A stretch of 64,000 nt of DNA, from contig JAETNP010000005.1 of assembly GCA_021768185.1 (NCBI GenBank), positions 1 to 64,000 on the forward strand. Direction: 5' to 3'. A program made the position numbers and the translations under genes. Source of the DNA: Oscillospiraceae bacterium. Its GTDB lineage: Bacteria > Bacillota > Clostridia > Oscillospirales > Oscillospiraceae. Below are positions 35,254-44,204 of the stretch, one piece after another (positions within the stretch are counted from its first letter, which is position 1; the number at the start of each line of letters is the position of its first letter). Below the pieces are notes generated by a model, which made no database searches, was not told the origin of the DNA, and saw nothing but the letters and a program-made list of their open reading frames with translations.

Positions 35254-36262
35254 TGTCATAAAACCCGAGCTGACCGGCCCGCAGAAGGCCGCCGCCGTCG
35301 TCGTCTCCCTGGGGGCGGATAAGGCGTCCCTGATCTACCAGTACATAGACGCCTCCGACCTGGAGACGCTGACCCTGGAGGTGGCGCGGCTGGGGATGCT
35401 GGACGCCCAGCAGACCGAGGACGTGCTCAGCGAGTTCTATCAGAGCTGCATGACCCAGAAGGCGGTTACCGAGGGCGGTCTGGAGTACGCCCGGACGGTG
35501 CTGGAGAAGGCCTTTGGCGTGGCCACGGCCACCAGCCTGCTGGAAAAGGTGACCAAGAGCCTGAAAAACCGGGAGTTCGCGTTCCTGGACAAGGCGGACG
35601 TCAAGAGCCTGTACTCCGCCCTCCAGAACGAGCGGCCCCAGACCATTGCCCTGGTGCTGGGCTATGTGGACCCCAGCAAGGCTGCGGGCGTTATCGAGCA
35701 GCTGCCGCCTGAGCGGCAGGTCCGGGTGGTGGAATCCATCGCCACCATGGAGAGCGCGTCTCCTACCGCCGTGAAGATCATCGAGGCGGAGATGGAGAAG
35801 AAATTCTCCAGTATGCTCACCACATCCAACGTCAAGGTGGGCGGCATCGACTACGTGGCCGGCATCATGAACAACCTGGACCGCTCCAGCGAGAAGGCTA
35901 TCTTCGACCGCCTGGGCGTGAACAACGCGGAGCTGGCCGACGAGATCCGCAAGCGGATGTTCGTCTTCGAGGACATCGTCACCATGGACGACCGGTCCGT
36001 CCAGCGCTTCGTCCGGGACTGCGACCCCAGAGATCTGGTGTTGGCCCTCAAGTCGGCCAACGGCGATGTGTCCAACAAGCTGTTCATGAATATGTCCGCC
36101 CGTATGGCGGAGAGTATCCGGGACGACCTGGAAATCACCACCAACGTCCGTATGAAGGACGTGGAGGACGCGCAGCAGCGGATTGTCGGCATCATCCGCG
36201 ACCTGGAGGAGAAGAACGAGATCGTGATCCTGAAGGGCGGAAAGGACGATATCATTGCGTAA
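35246..36262 (+). CDS. fliG: Flagellar motor switch protein FliG
   Basis: A 338-residue rotor protein that carries torque. The N-terminal FliF-binding domain, middle EHPQ-like region (here NERPQTIALVLGYV) and C-terminal torque helix with charged residues (VTMDDRSVQRFVRDCDPRDL) are in order. It overlaps fliF by eight bases and fliH by eight. Length matches the family. Confidence 0.96.
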   Translation: MADVIKPELTGPQKAAAVVVSLGADKASLIYQYIDASDLETLTLEVARLGMLDAQQTEDVLSEFYQSCMTQKAVTEGGLEYARTVLEKAFGVATATSLLEKVTKSLKNREFAFLDKADVKSLYSALQNERPQTIALVLGYVDPSKAAGVIEQLPPERQVRVVESIATMESASPTAVKIIEAEMEKKFSSMLTTSNVKVGGIDYVAGIMNNLDRSSEKAIFDRLGVNNAELADEIRKRMFVFEDIVTMDDRSVQRFVRDCDPRDLVLALKSANGDVSNKLFMNMSARMAESIRDDLEITTNVRMKDVEDAQQRIVGIIRDLEEKNEIVILKGGKDDIIA

Positions 36263-37115
36263 CATACTCAAGGGGCTCCTCGACCCTGAGACATACCGTT
36301 TCCCCAGCGCTGAGGAGCTTGCGCTTGAGGAGGAGTCCCCGCCGGAGACTCCTGGCGAAGAGGAGGCGGGCGAGGATATGACCGCTCCTCCCGAAGAGGA
36401 GGAGCCGGCGCAGGAGGAGGACGCGCCGCCCCAGGATGAGGCGCCGCCCGCCGCCCCGCCGGGACCTGGCGGACCTGTGCAGTATGCCCAGCTCCAGGCG
36501 GAGCTGATTCTGAAGCAGGCCCGGGAAGAGGCGGAGGAGCTGCTCGCCAAGGCCCGCGCCGCCGCCAAGGCGGAGCAGGAGGAGATCCGCATGGGCGCCC
36601 GGGACGAGGGCTATCGCGAGGGCTACGCCCAGGGCATCAGCAAGGCTATGGAGGACGCCCAGCGGGACCGGGAGGCGGTGGCCGAACGCCTGGAAAAAGA
36701 GGTGCAGGCCTTCCTGGAGAAGGCGGACATGGCCCGGGAGGAATTCGTCCGGCAGTCCCAGGATGAGCTGCTGGATCTGTGCATCGCCGTGGCCGAAAAG
36801 GTAGTGCGGGTAAGCCTGAAGAGCAGCAGCGAGGTGATCGTGCGGATGATCCAGACGGCCACCGAGCGGATGAAGCGGCAGGAGTGGGTGCATATCTATA
36901 TCTCCGGCTGCGATACCAAGGGGGTTGCCCAGATTTCCCCCGCGCTGACTACGGCCCTGGGGGCCCTGAGCCAGCACGTGAAGATCATCCCCATGGGGGA
37001 CGACGAGGGCGGCACCTGCATCGTGGAGACGCCGGAGGAGATCATCGACGCCAGCGTGTCCACGCAAATGACCAATATCCGGGATTTGCTCCGGGACCAG
37101 ATGGGAGCTTTTTGA
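36255..37115 (+). CDS. fliH: Flagellar export ATPase regulator FliH
   Basis: A 286-residue protein that tethers FliI. It begins with an acidic, proline-rich stretch (about residues 10-75, rich in EEE and PPP) followed by the FliH/V-ATPase-E-like coil and C-terminal domain (VAEKVVRVSLKSSSEVIVRM). The start is a TTG at 36255 inside the fliG end; no better codon lies close. The acidic start is longer than in many homologues. Confidence 0.85.
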   Translation: MRNILKGLLDPETYRFPSAEELALEEESPPETPGEEEAGEDMTAPPEEEEPAQEEDAPPQDEAPPAAPPGPGGPVQYAQLQAELILKQAREEAEELLAKARAAAKAEQEEIRMGARDEGYREGYAQGISKAMEDAQRDREAVAERLEKEVQAFLEKADMAREEFVRQSQDELLDLCIAVAEKVVRVSLKSSSEVIVRMIQTATERMKRQEWVHIYISGCDTKGVAQISPALTTALGALSQHVKIIPMGDDEGGTCIVETPEEIIDASVSTQMTNIRDLLRDQMGAF

Positions 37116-37206
37116 GTTCGAGACTGGACTTGCTGCGATTCCAAAATTTTCCCCCGGTAACGACAGCGCGTTTCTGACCGGGAAATGGCGTAAGAAAGGA
37201 TGAATC

Positions 37207-38508
37207 ATGTTCCGCGAGTTGATTCCACAGATCCGGTCCGCTGAGACTATGAGCCGGACCGGAAAAATCGAAAACATCGTGGGCATGTCCATCGAGGCCT
37301 CCGGCGGCAGGGCCGCCATTGGGGACATCTGCCGCATCTACTCCAACGAGTCGGGAGGCCAGATCCCCGCCGAGGTGGTGGGGTTTAAAAACGACCATAT
37401 TCTACTCATGCCCTATGCTAATATGAGTGGGATATCCGCGGGCAACTTTGTCCGCAATACCGGCAAGCGGCTGACGCTGCCGGTAGGACCCTTTTTGCGG
37501 GGAAGAGTCATCAACGCCCTGGGGCAGCCCATCGACGGGCTGGAGCCCTTCGGGCGGGGAGACACTTTTTCGATAGATTCCGCGTACATCAACCCTATGA
37601 CCCGTCCCCCCATCCGGGAGCGGATGGAGTTCGGGGTCAAGGCCATTGACAGCCTGCTGACCATCGGCAAGGGCCAGCGTATCGGCATCTTCGCCGGCTC
37701 CGGCGTGGGCAAGTCCACCCTGCTGGGCATGATCGCCAAGAACGTGAAGGCGGACATCAACGTCATCGCCCTGGTGGGCGAGCGTGGCCGCGAGGTTCTG
37801 GAGTTCATGCAGAAGGACCTGGGGGAGGAGGGGATGCGCCGCTCCATTCTGGTGGTGGCAACCTCCGACCAGCCGGCCATGCTGCGGATGAAATGCCCCA
37901 GCGTGGCCACCAGCATTGCCGAGTACTTCCGGGACCAGGGGTACGACGTGCTGCTGATGATGGACTCCCTGACCCGTTTCGCCATGGCACAGCGGGAGAT
38001 CGGCCTGGCCATCGGCGAGCCGCCAGTGGCGAGAGGGTATACGCCCTCCATGTACGCCGAGATGCCCAAGCTGCTGGAGCGCAGCGGGAACTTTGAGAAG
38101 GGCTCCATCACCGGGGTCTACACGGTCCTGGTGGAGGGCGACGACACCAACGAGCCCATCGCGGACACGGTCCGCGGCATCCTGGACGGCCATATCGTGC
38201 TGTCCCGGCAGCTGGCCAACGCCAACCACTTCCCGGCCATTGACGTGGGGGCCAGCATCTCCCGCCTGATGGTGGAGATCGTCTCCCCGGAGCACCGGCA
38301 GCTGGCCAGCAAACTGCGGGACATCATGGGCGTCTATGAGAAGAATGCCGACCTGGTGTCCATCGGGGCCTACAAGGCGGGGACCAATTCCAAGCTGGAT
38401 TACGCCCTGAGCAAGATCGACGGCATTAACCAGTTCCTGATGCAGGGTATCAACGAGAGCTTTTCCTACGAGGAGAGCCTGGAGCAGCTGCGGCGCATCA
38501 TGCGCTGA
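37207..38508 (+). CDS. fliI: Flagellar export ATPase FliI
   Basis: A 433-residue ATPase of the F1-beta type that powers early export. Walker A GSGVGKST, the conserved GERGREV and Walker B DVLLMMDSLTRFAMAQRE are present. AAAGGATG precedes the ATG. A gap of 91 bases separates it from fliH, in which I see no gene. Confidence 0.96.
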   Translation: MFRELIPQIRSAETMSRTGKIENIVGMSIEASGGRAAIGDICRIYSNESGGQIPAEVVGFKNDHILLMPYANMSGISAGNFVRNTGKRLTLPVGPFLRGRVINALGQPIDGLEPFGRGDTFSIDSAYINPMTRPPIRERMEFGVKAIDSLLTIGKGQRIGIFAGSGVGKSTLLGMIAKNVKADINVIALVGERGREVLEFMQKDLGEEGMRRSILVVATSDQPAMLRMKCPSVATSIAEYFRDQGYDVLLMMDSLTRFAMAQREIGLAIGEPPVARGYTPSMYAEMPKLLERSGNFEKGSITGVYTVLVEGDDTNEPIADTVRGILDGHIVLSRQLANANHFPAIDVGASISRLMVEIVSPEHRQLASKLRDIMGVYEKNADLVSIGAYKAGTNSKLDYALSKIDGINQFLMQGINESFSYEESLEQLRRIMR

Positions 38509-38540
38509 CGTACACAGCAGGATGATACAGGAGAGCTGAG

Positions 38541-38993
38541 ATGAAGAAATTCCGCTTTGCCCTGGAAACCGTTTTGGAATACAAGCAGCAGATTCTGGAT
38601 TCCCTCCAGGCGGAACACGGCGCCATCCTTGCCAGAATCCGGCAGCAGGAGGAGCATATCGAGGCGCTGGAGGCGGAGTACCGCCATCTGAGCCAGGAGT
38701 TCAACCGCCGGAAGGCGGAGGGGATCAGCATCCTGGACGCCCTCAAGTACGAGCAGTACCTGCGGGCCATGGAGAGGCAGATCGAGGAGGCCTACCAGAT
38801 GCTTCAGGACCTGCGGAAGCAGGAGGAGGCCAAGCGTCAAGAGGTGGTGGAGGCCAAGAAGGATACCTCCTCCATTGAGAAGCTCAAGGAGAAAAAGCTG
38901 GAGGCCTACAATAAGGCCGTCCAGAAGAGTGAAGAAAAGCTCATTGACGAATTTGTCACCACCAAGCGGGTCATGGAGGCCCAGAGCGCGTAA
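38541..38993 (+). CDS. fliJ: Flagellar export chaperone FliJ
   Basis: A 150-residue coiled-coil protein at the fliJ position after fliI. It is entirely helical, with heptads (EYKQQILDSLQAEHGAILAR) and a basic C-terminus. FliJ links FliI to the export gate and shuttles chaperones. Sequence similarity across the family is slight; position and coil support the name. Confidence 0.85.
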   Translation: MKKFRFALETVLEYKQQILDSLQAEHGAILARIRQQEEHIEALEAEYRHLSQEFNRRKAEGISILDALKYEQYLRAMERQIEEAYQMLQDLRKQEEAKRQEVVEAKKDTSSIEKLKEKKLEAYNKAVQKSEEKLIDEFVTTKRVMEAQSA

Positions 38994-39066
38994 GGATGTG
39001 AGTTTCGTCCCCCGGGACGTTCTCAGATAGATTACATATACCATTAAAGGAGGTGAGGCCGGTCTC

Positions 39067-39132
39067 ATGCGCATATCCCATTCCAACGGGAGGGGAGGTG
39101 AGCGGGCAAGGCGGCGGCGAAACGCCGTTTGA
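39067..39132 (+). CDS. Possible 21-residue arginine-rich peptide
   Basis: A short frame between fliJ and the unknown gene has a strong ribosome site (AAAGGAGGTGA, ending about nine bases before ATG). It reads MRISHSNGRGGERARRRRNA plus valine, then stop. The arginine run and short length make a real protein doubtful; it could be a leader frame that sets expression of the next gene. Confidence 0.22.
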   Translation: MRISHSNGRGGERARRRRNAV

Positions 39133-39182
39133 AAACGACTTACCCACGCGGATGCGCGGAGCAATGACGAAGGAGAAAAGGA

Positions 39183-40196
39183 ATGGACATCGGAAGGATC
39201 TACGGCACTTACTCCCCAAGCACCGCCGGACGCACGGCGGCAGCGCGTTCCACAAAGAGCAGGGATTTTTTCTACGGGAACGATGACCTGTTCACCAACC
39301 GTACCAGGGCCTATCCCAAAAGCAGCCGTCCCAAGCTGACGGACAGCGAGATCCGGAGCCTGAGCGGGAAATACGATTTCCGGAATATGACCCAGGAGAG
39401 CTACGACTCGTTCCTGGACGATCTGGTGCAGAGGGGCGTACTCACCAGGGCCGAGACCGGTTACTTCGGCTATGGCGGCGAGGTACGGCTGGAATCCATC
39501 GACAGCAGGCTTCCGGTTATGAGGATAGCGGGCCTGGACGAAAGGTACTCCCAGAACACCCCTTTCCTGGAAGACGACGTGTCCGGCAGCGGCGACATGG
39601 TCGCGTGGCTGGCGCAGATGATGGTTGGCTGCGACGGTGGAGACGGCACCCGGGAGGGAGCAGAGAGGGCGCACCAGCGCATGGAGATGTACGGCGCACT
39701 CATCGACGTTGTTTACCGGGCGACGGGGACCTCGGTGGAGGGTACGCTGAGGGCACATTACGATCAGTTTACCGTTACCGCGGATTATGCCGACGGCGTC
39801 GTCGGCCAGATCCGGGACCCCAACAGCGATTTTTACCGGGATATGTTCAACCGGATGAGAGTGAAGCTGGAGCAGTCCGAGGAGGAGAAGGAGAAGCAGG
39901 CCATCATCGACGCGCTGGACGCCATCCTGGAGAGCCTGAGCGCCAAGAAGGACGATTACCCCAGGAAGAAGACCACCGTGCGGTCCATGGCGGAGCTGTC
40001 TCAGGTCACCGACTCCCTGGACAAGGACGACCCCCGAAAGGAGCAGCTGAACCTTCTGCGGGAACGGCTCCAGCAGCTGGGCATCTATGCCGACCTGGAC
40101 GTGTGCGTCAAGGACGAGGACGAGAACTGGGAGACGCTGACAGAGTTCCTCATTCGTGAGGAAAAAGAAGAACCCAATCTGAGCGACATCATTTGA
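39183..40196 (+). CDS. Unknown protein between fliJ and fliK
   Basis: A 337-residue soluble protein with no signal or membrane segment. The first 45 residues are serine- and basic-rich (YSPSTAGRTAAARSTKSRDF), a possibly unfolded export-like start. A central part contains LSGKYDFRNMTQESYDSFLDD, and the C-terminal 130 residues are charged and helical (LEQSEEEKEKQAIIDALDAI). It is inside the operon at a place where Bacillus has ylxF (MotE-like), but it has neither a membrane helix nor MotE features. AAGGAGAAAAGG precedes the ATG. Product name unknown; a role in hook or rod assembly is inferred from place. Confidence 0.75.
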   Translation: MDIGRIYGTYSPSTAGRTAAARSTKSRDFFYGNDDLFTNRTRAYPKSSRPKLTDSEIRSLSGKYDFRNMTQESYDSFLDDLVQRGVLTRAETGYFGYGGEVRLESIDSRLPVMRIAGLDERYSQNTPFLEDDVSGSGDMVAWLAQMMVGCDGGDGTREGAERAHQRMEMYGALIDVVYRATGTSVEGTLRAHYDQFTVTADYADGVVGQIRDPNSDFYRDMFNRMRVKLEQSEEEKEKQAIIDALDAILESLSAKKDDYPRKKTTVRSMAELSQVTDSLDKDDPRKEQLNLLRERLQQLGIYADLDVCVKDEDENWETLTEFLIREEKEEPNLSDII

Positions 40197-40216
40197 AGCG
40201 AGGTGAAAGCGAACAT

Positions 40217-41392
40217 ATGACAAACGTTGAAAACGCCCTGCTCCGGCAGATGCAGAAGATGGCTGCAAGCCTGACCGCCATGCAGGGCGCGGTGAACAAG
40301 GACAAGGGCAATCAGGCCGCCGTCAGCTTCCAGGAGATGATGCAGCAGTCCGGCGGCAAGGTCTCCGCGAAGCAGCCTTCCAAGGACGCCCCCGCCGAGA
40401 AGCCCGTGAAGGGCCAGGAGGAGGAGAGCCTGGAGGAGGGCAAGCTCCCGGTGGAGAAGCCGGAGGAGGAGCTGAAGCCGGAGAATCTGGCGGGCAACCC
40501 CAATGCCGTGGTCATGGACCTGTTCCGGCCTGAAATCGTCGAGAGCGGCGTTGAACAGGCGGCGCCTGTACTGACCGCCATCCCGGAGGAGACCGTTCAG
40601 GAGACCGCCATGGAGGTGGACGCCCAGGCCCCCGGAATGGAGACCACCGTTGATACCGGTGTAGGCGCGGAGGTGTCCATGGAGCAGCAGCCCAAGGACT
40701 TCGGCCAGGCCATGGAGGAAGCTCCTGCCCAGGAGACCGTACAGCAGCCGGTGCAGTTCCAGCGGGAAGCCGCTCCGGAGGAGATTGTGGAGCAGGCAGA
40801 CAAGCCCGAGGCCAAGGTGGCTGACGACACCGTTGAGGTGCGGGTGGACAACAGCGAGGACGGCGGAGAGATCCCCGACGAGGCCCCCGGTACGGAGCAG
40901 CCTGTGTTCCGTGAGACCCAGTCCGTCCCCGTGAAGGTGGGCGAGCGGTATGAGACCGTGGACACCCAGAAGCCGGAGATGGACAACCAGTTGGCTGACG
41001 TCATCCGCGGCGCGGTACAGACCGGCCAGGAGCGCATCGAGATCCATCTAGCCCCTCAGAACCTGGGCAGCCTGGTGATCGAGATGACCAAGGACGCCAA
41101 CGGTGCGCTGCAGGTGGTCCTCCACGCGTCCAACGCCAGGGCGGCAGGCGTGCTCAACCAGCATCTGGACGGCCTGCATACCGCGCTCCAGGGCTACAGC
41201 CAGGAGGAGGTCCATGTGGAGGTCCAGCGGGGTCAGGAGAGCCAGGAGCAGCACTTCAAGCAGGCCGATCCTGACGGACGGGGACAGCACCAGCACCGCC
41301 AGCAGCAGGAGCGTCAGGAGGAAGCCCCAGCCAATGGGCAGGAATTCCTTCAGAAGCTGCGCCTGGGCCTGTTTGGTACCGACGAACTCTAA
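40217..41392 (+). CDS. fliK: Flagellar hook-length control protein FliK
   Basis: A 391-residue molecular ruler. The C-terminal Flg_hook domain is clear (RIEIHLAPQNLGSLVIEM, then AAGVLNQHLDGLHTAL); the long, low-complexity, glutamate/proline/valine-rich first 250 residues are the ruler part. GAGGTGA places the start at ATG 40217, although the frame stays open to 40193. A glutamine/histidine-rich tail (QHQHRQQQERQEE) is unusual. Confidence 0.92.
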   Translation: MTNVENALLRQMQKMAASLTAMQGAVNKDKGNQAAVSFQEMMQQSGGKVSAKQPSKDAPAEKPVKGQEEESLEEGKLPVEKPEEELKPENLAGNPNAVVMDLFRPEIVESGVEQAAPVLTAIPEETVQETAMEVDAQAPGMETTVDTGVGAEVSMEQQPKDFGQAMEEAPAQETVQQPVQFQREAAPEEIVEQADKPEAKVADDTVEVRVDNSEDGGEIPDEAPGTEQPVFRETQSVPVKVGERYETVDTQKPEMDNQLADVIRGAVQTGQERIEIHLAPQNLGSLVIEMTKDANGALQVVLHASNARAAGVLNQHLDGLHTALQGYSQEEVHVEVQRGQESQEQHFKQADPDGRGQHQHRQQQERQEEAPANGQEFLQKLRLGLFGTDEL

Positions 41393-41407
41393 TAAAGGAG
41401 CAAGAAC

Positions 41408-42070
41408 ATGAGCGATTACAGTAGCAGCTTTGATCTGAGCGATTACTATGCCAACCAAGTGTCCAGCAAGGGCAATTGGCAGCCTGCGAGAGTACCCCTT
41501 GCCACCCCCGCGGACGACGTGGGACACAAGTCCACTACCGTGCGGGCGGACTCCGCCGAGGCCAACAACACCCTGTCCTTCGAGGATATGCTGCTGTTGA
41601 TGGTGACCCAGCTCCAGAACCAGACCATCGACAACACCGCAGACACCAACGACATGATGAACCAGATCATCCAGATGACCGTCATGCAGGCCATTACCGA
41701 CATGAAGACCCAGGTGGACGACCTGACCGAGGCCAACATCATGAGCTATACCGCTTCCCTGGTGGGCCAGACGGTGACCATGGGCATCGTGGACAAGAAC
41801 GGCTATCTGGTGGGCGAGAAGGTGGGCGTTATCACCGCTACGGGCACCTATAACGGACAGCGGGTGGTCTATATGGGCGATGAGATGTTCCCCCTCAACC
41901 AGATTATGGCCGTGGGTACGCTGCCTGAGAAGCCCAGCGGGGATGAGGATGTCGATAAGCCCGAGGAACCTGATGAGGGCGGCGGCGTCGATAAGCCCGA
42001 GGGACCCGATGAGGGCGATGGCGGCTCGGACGGCACGGGGGAAGAGACGTTAGAGAAGGCGCTGGGATAA
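41408..42070 (+). CDS. flgD: Hook assembly scaffold FlgD
   Basis: A 220-residue hook cap. The N-terminal FlgD pattern (SFEDMLLLMVTQLQNQTIDNT and DMMNQIIQMTVMQAI) is complete. The C-terminus carries an acidic tail with a 12-residue unit in tandem (VDKPEEPDEGGG then VDKPEGPDEGDG), a 36-base repeat at 41951-42022. FlgD normally lacks such a tail. It follows fliK by 15 bases. Confidence 0.93.
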   Translation: MSDYSSSFDLSDYYANQVSSKGNWQPARVPLATPADDVGHKSTTVRADSAEANNTLSFEDMLLLMVTQLQNQTIDNTADTNDMMNQIIQMTVMQAITDMKTQVDDLTEANIMSYTASLVGQTVTMGIVDKNGYLVGEKVGVITATGTYNGQRVVYMGDEMFPLNQIMAVGTLPEKPSGDEDVDKPEEPDEGGGVDKPEGPDEGDGGSDGTGEETLEKALG

Positions 42071-42102
42071 AAAGGCTGCCGGAGCGGAAAGAGGATGAAA
42101 TT

Positions 42103-42504
42103 ATGGCAGAGCGAATCACCCCTATCATGCCAATAGACCGACTGAACCAGGTGGAGCAGGTGCAGCCGGTACGCCGCAGGGACGCGGGAAGCTTCGGTTC
42201 CATGCTCCAGAGAGAGATCCAGAGCGCGGCCCCGGCATCGGAGAGCTTCTCCGTGGCTTTCTCCAAGCACGCCAAGGCGCGGGCGGAGGAGCGGGGCATT
42301 GAGGTGACGCCCGCACTTATGGGTCAGCTGGCGGACAGCGTGGAGCGGGCCAGCGCCAAGGGAGCCACCAACATCCTGGCGTTCGACGCCACAAGGGCGT
42401 TCATTATCAACATCCCCCACGGACGGGTGATCACCACCATGTCCCAGGAGGAAATGCAGGAGAATATTTTTACCAATATCGACGGCGCCGTTCTTTTGAA
42501 ATAA
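42103..42504 (+). CDS. Flagellar operon protein of the TIGR02530 type
   Basis: A 133-residue protein with the family's typical pattern: FSKHAKARAEERGIEVTP in the middle and AFIINIPHGRVITTMSQEE followed by IFTNIDGAVLL at the end. Members lie between flgD and flgE in Firmicutes; a job in hook assembly is likely but not shown. Overlaps no neighbour; ribosome site AAAGAGGATG. Confidence 0.9.
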   Translation: MAERITPIMPIDRLNQVEQVQPVRRRDAGSFGSMLQREIQSAAPASESFSVAFSKHAKARAEERGIEVTPALMGQLADSVERASAKGATNILAFDATRAFIINIPHGRVITTMSQEEMQENIFTNIDGAVLLK

Positions 42505-42595
42505 AGAAGTGCAGGACCTTTCAGGATGCCTTGCCCTCCCGCCCGACTGACGGGAGAGCGGCGGCGCCAAAGGCAAAAAAGGAGATTATGATCGC

Positions 42596-43894
42596 ATGAC
42601 TGGAGCAATGTATGCCGCCATCGGCGGACTCAAAACTCACATGACCAACCTCAACGTCATTGGCAACAACATCGCCAATGTCAATACCGCGGGCTACAAG
42701 GCCCAGAGAATGATCTTCCAGGAATCCATCTACACCACCAGCCGGGCCGGCAGCGACGGCACCGCCGTCCGGGGCGGCAACACCCCCTCCCAGATCGGCT
42801 ACGGTTCCCAGGTGGGGTCCATCGACCTGAACATGTCCCCCGGCACCTTCAACCCCACCGGCGTGGCCCTGGACTGCATGATCGAGGGCGACGGGTTCTT
42901 CCTGGTGGGCAACAAGGACCTGACGTTCGAGAGCGCTGAGGACTATACCAAGCTGCAGCTGACCCGCGTAGGCGACTTCAACATCGACGCCATGGGCTAC
43001 GTCACCGACGGCAATAAGAACGTGGTCTACGGCTTCAAGATGGTGCAGAATCCGGACTATGATCCCAATGCGCAGGAAACGTACAGAGTTGACGGCAACG
43101 GCAACAGGATCAATATCAAGGACCCGCTGATTCTCAGCACGGAGCTGGTGCCCCTGCGGGTGCCTATGGCCGCTGCCGCTCCTACGGAAGGCAACGGCGG
43201 GTACAATCCGGCGAACAATACATACGCCTGGGACGCCGGCGATCCGGTGTATGATCTTCTCGGACCGGCAGGGGTTGACCCGGACCGTCCGACTGTCCGG
43301 AACAACTATTCCCTCATGGACGCCACATATGATCCTGACACCGGAGCGCTGCAGGAATTGCCGGAGGGCGTGGGCGTACCAATGGCCGAGGACGGCACAA
43401 CGCAGGATACGCTTGCCGCCTACACCGGTGCTCTGCCCGACAGAAGCGGGAAGCTGGTTTCTCTGAACGGCATCAGCATCAACTCCAACGGCGCCATCAC
43501 CGGCGTGTCGGAGAACGGCGACACCGTGGTCATCGGCTACGCCGCCATGGGCAAGGTCACCGCTCCCGACGGCGTGACCCATGTGGGCGGACCCTACTAC
43601 AAAGCCATGGAGGGCGCGGGCGAGATGACCGTGGGCCTCGCGGGCGGCGTGCTGGAGCCGGGCACTTACCTGAACAACCAGCGGATCACAGAGGATGCTA
43701 CCCCCGGCATCCGGGACCTGCTGGACCAGAACAAGGACAACGAGATCCGCAACGGCGGCCTGGAGGCCTCCACTGCCGACGTGGCCACCGAGTTTGCCAA
43801 CATGATCGTCACCCAGCGCGGCTACCAGGCCAACACCCGCATCGTCACCGTCACCGACTCCATGCTGGAAGAGCTGGTGAACATGAAGCGGTAA
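42596..43894 (+). CDS. flgE: Flagellar hook protein FlgE with inserted domain
   Basis: A 432-residue hook subunit. The N-terminal LKTHMTNLNVIGNNIANVNT and C-terminal DVATEFANMIVTQRGYQANT motifs form the tube core. The middle contains a variable insert (about residues 155-285, rich in proline, aspartate, tyrosine, nucleotides 43060-43450) that would sit on the hook surface. AAAGGAG lies eleven bases before the ATG. Confidence 0.94.
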   Translation: MTGAMYAAIGGLKTHMTNLNVIGNNIANVNTAGYKAQRMIFQESIYTTSRAGSDGTAVRGGNTPSQIGYGSQVGSIDLNMSPGTFNPTGVALDCMIEGDGFFLVGNKDLTFESAEDYTKLQLTRVGDFNIDAMGYVTDGNKNVVYGFKMVQNPDYDPNAQETYRVDGNGNRINIKDPLILSTELVPLRVPMAAAAPTEGNGGYNPANNTYAWDAGDPVYDLLGPAGVDPDRPTVRNNYSLMDATYDPDTGALQELPEGVGVPMAEDGTTQDTLAAYTGALPDRSGKLVSLNGISINSNGAITGVSENGDTVVIGYAAMGKVTAPDGVTHVGGPYYKAMEGAGEMTVGLAGGVLEPGTYLNNQRITEDATPGIRDLLDQNKDNEIRNGGLEASTADVATEFANMIVTQRGYQANTRIVTVTDSMLEELVNMKR

Positions 43895-43934
43895 GGCTGA
43901 CGGCAAGTAACCACAGCAGGAGCTAGGACCCAAT

Positions 43935-43962
43935 CCCCCGGCCGCCCGCGGGCGGCCGGGGG
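43935..43962. repeat. 28-bp perfect palindrome between flgE and flbD
   Basis: Fourteen-base arms with no loop, composed only of C and G, lie 20 bases before flbD. There is no T tract, so a terminator is unlikely; a stability or processing element in the mRNA is more probable, separating the very abundant hook protein from the genes after it. Confidence 0.65.
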
Positions 43963-43981
43963 GAGAAGAAAGGAGAACGCT

Positions 43982-44197
43982 ATGATCGTACTGACCAAGC
44001 GGAACAACGAACGGTTCCTCCTCAATCACAACCAGATCGAGAGCATCGAGACGATCCCGGAGTCCAAGATCATCATGATGAACCGGGACTACTTCATCGT
44101 CAAGGAGACCCCCGAGGACATCATCAAGAAGATCCAGGACTACAACGCAAAGGTGCTGGACGTCCACCGGATCGTCACGGTGACCGACAAACGCTGA
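43982..44197 (+). CDS. flbD: Flagellar protein FlbD
   Basis: A 71-residue protein with the family order: ITxxN-type start (MIVLTKRNNERFLLNHNQIE), a variable region, then DYFIVKETPEDIIKKIQDYN. Members lie next to motA or flgE in Clostridia; the role is not settled. It is unrelated to the Caulobacter regulator of the same name. AAAGGAG precedes the ATG. Confidence 0.9.
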   Translation: MIVLTKRNNERFLLNHNQIESIETIPESKIIMMNRDYFIVKETPEDIIKKIQDYNAKVLDVHRIVTVTDKR

Positions 44198-44204
44198 AGC
44201 GCGC

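Noticed and set aside
43935-43962. GC palindrome as a rho-independent terminator
   Set aside because: No T tract on either strand, and the genes continue in the same direction without a new promoter visible.
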